DNA of 21,193 nt from JACMLD01 sp964245425 (lineage in GTDB: Bacteria > Bacteroidota > Bacteroidia > Chitinophagales > Chitinophagaceae): assembly GCA_964245425.1 (NCBI GenBank), contig CAXTMV010000074.1:1-21193 (forward strand), in the 5' to 3' direction. Below, piece after piece: positions 14,567 through 21,193 of this stretch (positions within the stretch are counted from its first letter, which is position 1; every line of letters starts with the position of its first letter). The translations under genes and the position numbers were made by a program. Under the pieces are notes generated by a model. It saw only the letters and a program-made list of their open reading frames with translations. It did not search any database and was not told where the DNA came from.

Positions 14567-15508
14567 ATGAAAAAAACAACCAACAGCCAGGTGGCCGCTT
14601 TATTATTATCCTTATTGCTGCCGCTGGTCGCCCCGCTTCTTTGCAATGCCCAAGAGCCTTTAACCGGTAAGGCAAAAGACATCATGCCGGCCAATACAGT
14701 GGTATATGCTAATATTCCCTATGCGGGCGACACCTCGCATTTTCACCTGCTCGATGTCTATTTGCCGGCCGGGACCTACCGGCCCCTGCCCCTGGTTGTC
14801 TGGATACATGGAGGCGCCTGGATGCTGAACGACAAATACGCCGATATGGGTTATATGAAGACGACCGTAAAAAGCTTCCTGGACAGCGGCTATGCCTTTG
14901 CCTCCATAGACTACCGGTATAGCACAACCGCTCATTTTCCGGCTCAGGTGCAGGATTGCAACCAGGCCATCCAGTTCCTGTACGACCATGCGGCGCAATA
15001 CCAGCTCGATAAAAACAACATAGCGCTGATTGGCTTTTCCGCTGGTGGCCACCTCGCCTCCCTGATCGGCTTATCCAATAACAACCAGGTAAGTGCTTTT
15101 TATCCAGCGGGCAAAAAACCGTCTTTCTCTATCAAAACCGTACTCGATTTTTATGGACCTTCCGACCTGGTAATACTGGCCGCCGCTACTGATACGGCGG
15201 GTAACAATGAACGCAGCCCGCTGCCATGGCAGCTAGGGCCCCTGCCGCATAAAAGGCACGACCTGCCCAGGAACGCCAGCCCTGCCAACTATGTAGATAA
15301 AAACGATCCGCCTTTTTTAATTGTGCAGGGCGAAAAAGATCAGTCGGTTCCTTACACCCAGTCGGTGATGCTGCAATCCTGGCTGCAGCTCGCTGCTGTT
15401 AAAAACGATCTGATCATTGTTCCCGGCGCACCGCATTACGGGCCTATGTTTGACGCGCCGGACATCAGGGCAAAAATTTTCTATTTCCTGCGAACTTACC
15501 TGCGGTAA
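14567..15508 (+). CDS. Exported alpha/beta hydrolase (esterase-like)
   Basis: A 313-residue serine hydrolase with a signal peptide (residues 1-28, …LLCNA-Q), so periplasmic or secreted. The oxyanion-hole segment VVWIHGGAWM lies at 78-87, the nucleophile elbow GFSAGG at 156-161 (Ser158) and the region DFYGPSDLV follows. The acid residue is in FLIVQGEKDQSVPYTQS and the catalytic His in PGAPHYGP near residue 290. HGGAW with G-x-S-A-G places it among the BD-FAE/carboxylesterase group (lipase-esterase with a short cap). Many members deacetylate polysaccharides, but the substrate is unknown here. It stands alone: a terminator lies upstream and 206 nt without a clear signal lie downstream. Confidence 0.93.
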   Translation: MKKTTNSQVAALLLSLLLPLVAPLLCNAQEPLTGKAKDIMPANTVVYANIPYAGDTSHFHLLDVYLPAGTYRPLPLVVWIHGGAWMLNDKYADMGYMKTTVKSFLDSGYAFASIDYRYSTTAHFPAQVQDCNQAIQFLYDHAAQYQLDKNNIALIGFSAGGHLASLIGLSNNNQVSAFYPAGKKPSFSIKTVLDFYGPSDLVILAAATDTAGNNERSPLPWQLGPLPHKRHDLPRNASPANYVDKNDPPFLIVQGEKDQSVPYTQSVMLQSWLQLAAVKNDLIIVPGAPHYGPMFDAPDIRAKIFYFLRTYLR

Positions 15509-15714
15509 AAGGCGGTGCAGGGCGTCGGGTAAATTAAATAGTCGCGTAATGGCCATGCTCAACCAGACCTTACCCCGTAAACAGGATCGCCATTCGCTGC
15601 AGACAGATTTATAATAAGATTCTAACCTTTTTTTAATTGATCTATGATTTTTTTCCGATAATTTACCTTCTTTAATGGCATAGGTATTGAAATACAGCTT
15701 ACTTATTTTATCAA

Positions 15715-16017
15715 ATGGCAACCACACTAGACAAATTCAGGGCAAAACTGGTCATTAAGATTTTTTATGCCCGCTCTGCAGAAGAGGCAGATCGTTTTAT
15801 ACACGCCGCCATCAGGGCCATGGAAAAAGCAAAAGTGAACGCGCAAATCATCGGGCGTTTTGTAGACAGGGTGCTCAACCAGCTCAGTTTTCTTGAATCG
15901 TCAGCAGCCCGGCAAGTCCAGTTAAACAATATCAGGAAAGCTGTTTTTTCCCTTGAAAATATCAGGAACCTGATGGGCACGCCAACCGGCATCAATGAAA
16001 ATTTGCAGGCATTATAA
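15715..16017 (+). CDS. Small helical protein of unknown function
   Basis: A 100-residue protein that I do not recognise. It has no signal peptide or membrane segment. The sequence is rich in A, K, R, I and L and is predicted to be almost wholly alpha-helical. Likely helices are LDKFRAKLVIKIFYA, EEADRFIHAAIRAMEKAKV, AQIIGRFVDRVLNQLSFLE and ARQVQLNNIRKAVFSLENIRNLMG. It is probably cytoplasmic. Codon use looks like that of its neighbours, it has its own ATG after an A/T-rich stretch, and a strong terminator hairpin starts 30 nt after its stop. These points favour a real gene. A reading frame on the other strand overlapping its start has no family resemblance. Confidence 0.72.
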   Translation: MATTLDKFRAKLVIKIFYARSAEEADRFIHAAIRAMEKAKVNAQIIGRFVDRVLNQLSFLESSAARQVQLNNIRKAVFSLENIRNLMGTPTGINENLQAL

Positions 16018-16046
16018 GGGTATAATGATATAATGGTATAACTACC

Positions 16047-16111
16047 AGGGGCCGCAGCACAATCGTTGTTCATTATAAAACAACGATTGTGCTCCGGCCC
16101 CTGTGTTTTTA
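16047..16111 (+). terminator. Very long terminator hairpin
   Basis: A stem of 24 positions: AGGGGCCG (16047-16054), one C-C mismatch, then 15 perfect pairs starting AGCACAATCG (16056-16070). The complement is at 16079-16102 and the loop CATTATAA at 16071-16078. GTGTTTTTATT follows on the + strand, so it fits the end of the small helical-protein gene. The stem is much longer than normal for a terminator. On the - strand no U-tract follows, so it would serve the convergent DUF2723 gene only as a structure. Confidence 0.75.
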
Positions 16112-16171
16112 TTCTTTCACTACCCTGTTACCAGGCATCCGCAGATGGTTTGGCAACCAGGGGCCCTTCGC

Positions 16172-19100
16172 TCAAAGTGATTTTTCCCAGCCATCCAGCT
16201 GCTGCAGCAGTTGCCAGGCACTTACGATATCATTGGCAAAAGAAACCTGCCGGCCCTGCAGTTCACCGCCTTTTCCCTGCAATAATGAATAGGCCGTCAT
16301 TACCAGCTGTTCGTTTGTGGTGCTTTCATCGCCCAGCGACCGGTAATAAAGCAATTGTTCCTGCAAATCTTTTTTTATGGAGGCGCTTACTTTCTTTGCC
16401 AGGGTCCTATCGCCGGCCATATAACAGGCCCGCAGGAATTCGCTGGCAAAATAATCGTGCTGGTTGCCGCGGTTGCTGGTCATGCCGTATGGAAAATCAT
16501 TTTCGTTTACCTGTTCGTCAAAGCGCTCCAGCACTTTTTTGGCTTCTTCTTTTTGTCCGGCTTCGGCCAGGCTCATCGCTACCTGTGCGTGTGAGAGGCG
16601 GATATAATTCATACGGCGGCGGTTCTCTTCATCGTAATAAACCGGCTTGGGGGCCGACCGTTTGCCGTACCTGAATTGTTCCGTGATGTTTTTATACGCC
16701 ACCGCATTGTTCACCCGGCTGTTTTCTACCGGCACCAGCCGAAAGGTCATCCCTTCCTGGCGCGCATATTTTTCCAGCCCCAGTTCTGCCAGCGTTCGAT
16801 CAGAAGTAAAACAGATGGGCCGCTTCCAGTTATTGGTAGCAATAACAGCCAGCATCGCCAGATCATTTTTTAATAAATATCGTTTGGCGGCGGCGGGGTT
16901 GAACTGAAGGGACTGCTGCACCGTATCGCCTGGCTGTACGGTACCATTCATTTTTACGGTATTGATATCGACTGGTATTGTGAGCGGGCAATCGGGCAAT
17001 AAATGCAGGGCATCTCCTTCTTCCGTGGCGCGGGTGTATTGGGGATCATCGCTGGCAGCTACTTCTTTCAGCATATGCAGCAAATCATAGGACCGGGTGC
17101 TGTCATAACCGTTCAGCTTTGCAAAATAGGAGATGTCGCGGTTGCTGCCCCTTATTTGTTCAGGCGTAAACAGTACATCAAAAGGATCGCTTTGGTTTAT
17201 TTTATAACGCAGCTGGTTGATATACCAGTCTGAGGCAAATATGGTGTTCACTACTACCCGTACATCGGGGCGCACACCTTCTACTTCCTGCAGGTACCAA
17301 AGCGCATAGGTATCATTGTCTTCCTGGGTAAAGAGGATGGCATTGGGCGGGCAGCTTTGCAGGTAGTCGCGGGCCATATCGGCTGCCAGCGTTTTATTGC
17401 TCCTGTCATGATCATCCCATTCCTGGCTGGCCATTAATACCGGAACCCCCATCATACAAAGAGACAATGCTGCATAACCGGCCACGCCTGTCTTCATCAT
17501 TCGTTGCAGCAGGCTTTGTACTGCCAGTACACCCAGGCCAATCCAGATGGCAAAAACATAAAAAGAACCTACATAGGCATAGTCTCTTTCCCTTGGCTGA
17601 AACCCGGATTGGTTCAGGTAGATAACAATGGCCAGGCCTGTAAAAAAGAAGAGCAGGCCGTTTACGATAAAGTCGCTTCTTTTACGCCGGTATTGAAAAC
17701 ACAGACCTGCTACGCCCAACAACAATGGCAGCAGGTACAGTTTGTTATGAGATTTGTTACTGTCTTTTGCCGTGGCGGGCAGGTTGGCCTGGTTGCCATA
17801 GAGTGCATTGTCGATAAGGGGTATGCCACTAACCCAATTACTATCGCGGGCATTGCCAAAGCCCTGCAAATCGTTTTGCTTGCCGGCAAAATTCCACATA
17901 AAATAACGCAGGTACATCCAGCCAGCCTGGTAGTGCGTAAAATAATTGATATTGTCTTTGAGCCCTGGCACATCGTCTTTTTCCATGCCGGTAAAACTCC
18001 GGTAACATTCCTGTTGCTGCCGGTCGTCGTTGTTATCCCACATCCGCGGAAACAGATGCGATGAAGGTGTATTGCCCCATTCCAGTTTCAGGCTGTTGCC
18101 GGCGTTTACATACCGGCTGCCCTCTTTTGTGTAGTTGATATCGCCTTTTTGATACGGTGCACGATCTGTATAATCGGGGCCATATACAATTGGCCAGTCG
18201 TTGTATTGATCACGCCCCAGGTAACCGGCCAGGCTAACGGGGTTGTCTACATTAAACATATCCACCGCAGGGTTTGCGTTGGAACGGATCATGGTAGACA
18301 GGTAAGTAGAATAACCCAGCAATAAAAAACACATGCTCCAGATGCCCAGTTTTACCAGGGCATATTTCTTTTTTTCGGCATACCAGAGTGCCCAGGCAAT
18401 AGCCCCGGCCAGTAAGAGAAAGAAAATAGCAAAGCCTGAATAAAATGGCAGGCCCAGGTTGTTTACAAAATACACATCAAAAATACCGGCTGTTTTTATT
18501 GAACTTTGAATAATAAATTTCTGTACTACACCTGTAATAACGCAGCCCACCACAAAAGCCAGCAGGCCACCGCGCAGCGTTGGCTGGTATCGCCTGAAAT
18601 AATAGACCATAATGATGGCCGGAATGGTCAGCAGGTTCAGCAGGTGTACGCCGATAGAAAGGCCCATCATGTAAAAAATAAATACCAGCCAGCGGTTGCC
18701 ATAAGGGCTGTCGGCCCCGCGTTCCCATTTCAGGGCGGCCCAGAAAACGAGGGCGGTAAAGAAAGAAGACAATGCATATACTTCTCCTTCTACGGCACTG
18801 TACCAGAAAGAATCAGAAAAAGTATACGCCAATGCCCCAACAGCACCGGCGCCCAGGATAATAAAGATTTGCTGGCCCGACAATGGCGCTTCTTTTTTTT
18901 GCAGCATTTTGCGGGCAAAATAAGTAATGGACCAGAACAGGAATAAAATAGTAAAGCCGCTGGCAATGGCGCTCATGGAATTAACCGCCATGGCCGCATG
19001 GGCCGGGTTATTACCAAAAAGAATGATGAAGACCCTGCCCAGGATAACAAATAAGGGCGCGCCGGGCGGGTGCGGAATCTGTAGTTTGTAACAGGCCGAG

Positions 19101-19216
19101 ATAAATTCGCCGCAATCCCAGAAGCTGGCCGAAGCTTCCATCGTGAGCAGGTACACCGTACTGGCAATGGCAAAAACGATCCAGCCCGTTAGGTTATTAA
19201 GCCGGTTGAATTTCAT
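16172..19216 (-). CDS. DUF2723 multi-pass membrane protein (GT117-type glycosyltransferase)
   Basis: A protein of about 1014 residues. The N-terminal half has about 10 or more membrane segments and carries the DUF2723 signature FWDCGEFISACYKLQIPHPPGAPLF near residue 35, in which the acidic residue of the first loop is the expected catalytic site. Further on are FSDSFWYSAVEGEVYALSSF and GLSIGVHLLNLL. FQPRERDYAYVGSFYVFAIWIG near residue 550 opens the second membrane block. A soluble C-terminal domain (RPDVRVVVNTIFASDWYINQL, later helical repeats) follows. The family is related to protein O-mannosyltransferases and TMEM260 and is thought to move sugars from lipid carriers onto envelope proteins. 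ATGs at 19222 and 19216 are both possible; MKFNRLNNLTGW at 19216 fits the family better. Monocistronic. Confidence 0.92.
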   Translation of the reverse strand: MKFNRLNNLTGWIVFAIASTVYLLTMEASASFWDCGEFISACYKLQIPHPPGAPLFVILGRVFIILFGNNPAHAAMAVNSMSAIASGFTILFLFWSITYFARKMLQKKEAPLSGQQIFIILGAGAVGALAYTFSDSFWYSAVEGEVYALSSFFTALVFWAALKWERGADSPYGNRWLVFIFYMMGLSIGVHLLNLLTIPAIIMVYYFRRYQPTLRGGLLAFVVGCVITGVVQKFIIQSSIKTAGIFDVYFVNNLGLPFYSGFAIFFLLLAGAIAWALWYAEKKKYALVKLGIWSMCFLLLGYSTYLSTMIRSNANPAVDMFNVDNPVSLAGYLGRDQYNDWPIVYGPDYTDRAPYQKGDINYTKEGSRYVNAGNSLKLEWGNTPSSHLFPRMWDNNDDRQQQECYRSFTGMEKDDVPGLKDNINYFTHYQAGWMYLRYFMWNFAGKQNDLQGFGNARDSNWVSGIPLIDNALYGNQANLPATAKDSNKSHNKLYLLPLLLGVAGLCFQYRRKRSDFIVNGLLFFFTGLAIVIYLNQSGFQPRERDYAYVGSFYVFAIWIGLGVLAVQSLLQRMMKTGVAGYAALSLCMMGVPVLMASQEWDDHDRSNKTLAADMARDYLQSCPPNAILFTQEDNDTYALWYLQEVEGVRPDVRVVVNTIFASDWYINQLRYKINQSDPFDVLFTPEQIRGSNRDISYFAKLNGYDSTRSYDLLHMLKEVAASDDPQYTRATEEGDALHLLPDCPLTIPVDINTVKMNGTVQPGDTVQQSLQFNPAAAKRYLLKNDLAMLAVIATNNWKRPICFTSDRTLAELGLEKYARQEGMTFRLVPVENSRVNNAVAYKNITEQFRYGKRSAPKPVYYDEENRRRMNYIRLSHAQVAMSLAEAGQKEEAKKVLERFDEQVNENDFPYGMTSNRGNQHDYFASEFLRACYMAGDRTLAKKVSASIKKDLQEQLLYYRSLGDESTTNEQLVMTAYSLLQGKGGELQGRQVSFANDIVSAWQLLQQLDGWEKSL

Positions 19217-19398
19217 AAGCATGGTTTTTTAGCGGTTCCTAAATTTAACCATCTGCGGGCAAATTACCACCGGGCCATGCTATTTTAACATTTTGTTGAG
19301 GTTGTAAGACAAGAAAAATCAGCAGGTTTGGTAATGTTGATTCATTGTTGAATAGCAATATAATTCGCTGCACATTCGATACCAGTAGGATAATTTGC

Positions 19399-19611
19399 TC
19401 AGCGTCTCAGCATCCTGTCTTTTACAATTTCTTTCACAACAGTTTCGTACAGGCTTTGGCTAATGGGGATGCGCGCAGTGCCGGTATTGCTTTCATTGCC
19501 TTCAATTGATTGTATCTTTCGCAGGTTGCTCACATAGGGCTTGTGCAGTTTCAGGAACGGGCGGGCGGGTAACTGGCCCGCTATACTTTTCAGCGTCAGG
19601 TAACCGATCAT
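19399..19611 (-). pseudogene. Remnant of a LytTR DNA-binding domain
   Basis: The 70-residue frame aligns with the C-terminal part of LytTR domains: YLTLKSIAGQLPARPFLKLHKPYVSNLRKIQSIEGNE, then a TARIPISQSLYETVVKEI end. These correspond to the L-x-x-LE-x-LP, F-x-R-x-H-(K/R)-S-Y-(I/V)-V-x-x-x-(K/R)-I and IPI-(G/S)-x-(S/T)-Y segments. The receiver domain and the first LytTR strands are missing: upstream codons 19612-19740 stay open for a while but show no receiver motifs. HKPYVSN has proline where serine is normal. It is probably a decayed response regulator, in the same direction as the intact pair upstream. It differs enough from the intact regulator (HRSYIVA) that it is not a recent copy. A short functional LytTR protein cannot be excluded. 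Confidence 0.6.
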
Positions 19612-19802
19612 TTTACGGGCAATATTTTGATTTGAAACACCCGGTGATCGGCGATTCTGTATTGGTAATACCTGCCACCACGGGCAGGCCCTGCTGCACT
19701 GTTAACGCTGCCGGCGCTCTGCGAATGATCAGGCGGAGGTAAACCCCGCTCCTAAAGGGCTATCCAAACAAATGCGCTTTGTTCTCTTTTTCTGCTTGTT
19801 TC

Positions 19803-20483
19803 TTAGCTCCCCAGCAGGTTCATCACCGTGTCTTTATAGGTTCTGCCAATAGGGATTTGTTTGCCGCCCACTTCCACTTCGGCTGCGGTAAAAGCGTCTA
19901 TCTTGTCACGGGCTACAATATACGAACGGTGTACCCGGATAAATTTGTCTTTCAGCAGCAGGGCCTCCATTTCGGTTAGCTGGCATTTGGTAATAACGGC
20001 TTTGTCTTTAGACGTAATGCGACTGTATTCTTTCAGGCTTTCGATGTACAGGATTTCATCCTGGAACATTTTCACCTTCTTCTTGCTTACATTAAAAAAC
20101 AAATGCGGCCGGCTTCCTGCGGGAGGCTGGTCGATCTTTAGTTTATTGACGGCACGCAGGAACCGGTTAAATTCGATCGGCTTCAGGAGGTAATCCACAA
20201 TATTCAATTCATAACCCTGCAAGGCATATTCACTGTAGGCAGAGGTGATAATAATATGCGGCGGGTTTTTGATGGTCCTGATGAAATCGAATCCTTTCAG
20301 TTTGGGCAGGTGTATGTCCAGGAAAACAATATCGATCTTTTCATTTTGCAATACTTCCATGGCGTAAATAGCGTCGCTGCAGGTATGTTTCAATACCAGG
20401 AAGGGTACTTCCCTGATATAATCCTGTAAAACCTCTGCTGCCAGTGGTTCATCCTCAACAATGATACAATTATATCTTTCCAT
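19803..20483 (-). CDS. LytTR-family response regulator
   Basis: A 226-residue DNA-binding response regulator. The receiver domain has the acidic pocket E10-D11-E12, phospho-acceptor D56 in FLDIHLP, T80 in IITSAYSEYAL and K101 in DYLLKP. The C-terminal LytTR domain (about 125-224) contains FFNVSKKKVKMFQDEILYIESLKEYSRI, then FIRVHRSYIVARDKI and QIPIGRTYKD. Its ATG overlaps the end of the kinase gene by 14 nt, which indicates translational coupling, so the two form a two-component system. Targets are unknown; the adjacent DUF2723 gene is the nearest downstream unit but is separated by a decayed LytTR remnant. Confidence 0.96.
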   Translation of the reverse strand: MERYNCIIVEDEPLAAEVLQDYIREVPFLVLKHTCSDAIYAMEVLQNEKIDIVFLDIHLPKLKGFDFIRTIKNPPHIIITSAYSEYALQGYELNIVDYLLKPIEFNRFLRAVNKLKIDQPPAGSRPHLFFNVSKKKVKMFQDEILYIESLKEYSRITSKDKAVITKCQLTEMEALLLKDKFIRVHRSYIVARDKIDAFTAAEVEVGGKQIPIGRTYKDTVMNLLGS

Positions 20484-21193
20484 ATTTGTGCAGGTTGATG
20501 GTGAGTATTATTTTAAAACGCCCGTTTTGGCTAAGGGTCTGCAGATCATATTCCTGGTACAGCAACTCCAGCTGCCGCCTGATATTGGCCAGGCCGATCC
20601 TTTCTGCTACCGGTGCGCCCGCCGTTTCGTCGTTTGTATTTTCTACCAGGCAATACAGCCGGCCTTTTTCCAAACGGAGATCAATATGAATAAAAGAATC
20701 AAAACGGGTTTCGCTGATGCCGTGTTTAAATGCGTTTTCCACAAAAGGTAGTAACAGCAGGGGCGATACTTCCTGTGTTTCGTCGTCTATCTTTTTATCG
20801 AATGAGATATTCAGCCGTTCATTGTACCGCAGTTTCTCCAGGTCGATATAGTCTTCGGCCAGTTTTATTTCTTCTGCAAGGGTAATAAAAGGTTTGCCCG
20901 ATTCATAGAGCATAAACCGCAATATTTTGGATAGTTTCATCACCACATCGGCGGTCTTGTCTGACTGCTTCCTGGCCAGGGCGTAAATATTATTCAGCGT
21001 ATTGAAAAGAAAATGCGGGTTGGTCTGGCTTTTCAGGAATTTCAGTTCGGTCTCCAGTTTTTCTTTCACCAATAATTTCTCTTTTTCCTTTCCTGCCAGC
21101 TGCAGGCGGGTTTGCCTGATAACAATGGCAGACCCGCACACGAACCCCAGGTCCATCAGCCCGAATAGAAAGCCCACGCCCCTGAAATACAGC
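20470..21193 (-). CDS. LytS-type sensor histidine kinase (5' part outside the window)
   Basis: Partial gene: the frame stays open to the window edge, so the first codons and the upstream membrane segments are missing. What remains begins in a membrane segment (LYFRGVGFLFGLMDLGFVCGSAIVI). A coiled-coil linker follows (QLAGKEKEKLLVKEKLETELKFLKSQ), then the His_kinase domain with the phospho-acceptor in NPHFLFNTLNNIYAL. The ATPase N-box is in LLPFVENAFKHGI and a G-box lies in ERIGLANIRRQLELLY. It is an inner-membrane kinase of the LytS/YehU type that phosphorylates the overlapping LytTR regulator. Input signal unknown because the sensor part is not visible. Confidence 0.95.
   Translation of the reverse strand, partial: LYFRGVGFLFGLMDLGFVCGSAIVIRQTRLQLAGKEKEKLLVKEKLETELKFLKSQTNPHFLFNTLNNIYALARKQSDKTADVVMKLSKILRFMLYESGKPFITLAEEIKLAEDYIDLEKLRYNERLNISFDKKIDDETQEVSPLLLLPFVENAFKHGISETRFDSFIHIDLRLEKGRLYCLVENTNDETAGAPVAERIGLANIRRQLELLYQEYDLQTLSQNGRFKIILTINLHKYGKI

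Noticed and set aside
15317..15727. 136-residue frame on the - strand
   Set aside because: Overlaps the end of the hydrolase, including its catalytic histidine region, and the start of the small helical gene; no recognisable motif.
1..21193. tRNA or rRNA genes, insertion sequences, prophage genes
   Set aside because: No T-loop-like GGTTCRA blocks in a cloverleaf context, no rRNA segments, and no transposase, integrase or phage structural motifs were seen.

Overview
The window looks like a chromosomal stretch from a Bacteroidota bacterium, most likely family Chitinophagaceae. This is inferred from gene content: a GLPGLI/DUF4412-type exported protein, DUF5683 directly behind parB, a DUF2723 membrane glycosyltransferase, PorT-type outer-membrane barrels and a LytS/LytTR two-component pair. 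Shine-Dalgarno sequences are weak throughout and some upstream regions carry a TAnnTTTG-like -7 element, which also fits that phylum. A run of 10 Ns at 4026-4035 marks a scaffold join, so this is draft or metagenome-derived sequence.

Layout. Positions 1-2705 (+): glnS and a small exported GLPGLI-like protein. Positions 2706-3850: 1.1 kb without a protein gene. It holds two related arrays of a short ATCC...GAAAA motif at about 21-nt spacing, each ending about 50 nt before a strong intrinsic terminator. This is the most interesting object in the window. Positions 3851-9279 (-): an exported M20 amidohydrolase interrupted by the N gap, a GNAT acetyltransferase, a methylmalonyl-CoA mutase catalytic subunit, DUF5683 and ParB. 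Positions 9432-10232 (-): ParA. Positions 10233-10696: divergent control region with two perfect inverted repeats. Positions 10697-15508 (+): an FMN reductase, a membrane-anchored metallophosphoesterase, two outer-membrane barrel proteins and an exported alpha/beta hydrolase. Positions 15715-16017 (+): a small helical protein followed by a very long terminator hairpin. Positions 16172-19216 (-): DUF2723. Positions 19399-19611 (-): remnant of a LytTR domain. Positions 19803-21193 (-): LytTR response regulator and its LytS-type kinase, the kinase cut by the window edge.

Most genes are housekeeping or envelope functions. parA, parB and DUF5683 form the chromosome-partitioning unit, but parA and parB are separated by 152 nt containing heptanucleotide repeats arranged as a long inverted repeat. 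Several other intergenic gaps carry degenerate tandem repeats with units of 7, 8 or 9 nt, so this genome appears prone to short-period repeats between genes. The paired motif arrays at 3.1-3.8 kb share motif spacing, a 9-nt identical block in the same register and distance to the terminator. They look like two diverged copies of one undescribed transcribed element. Their function is unknown.
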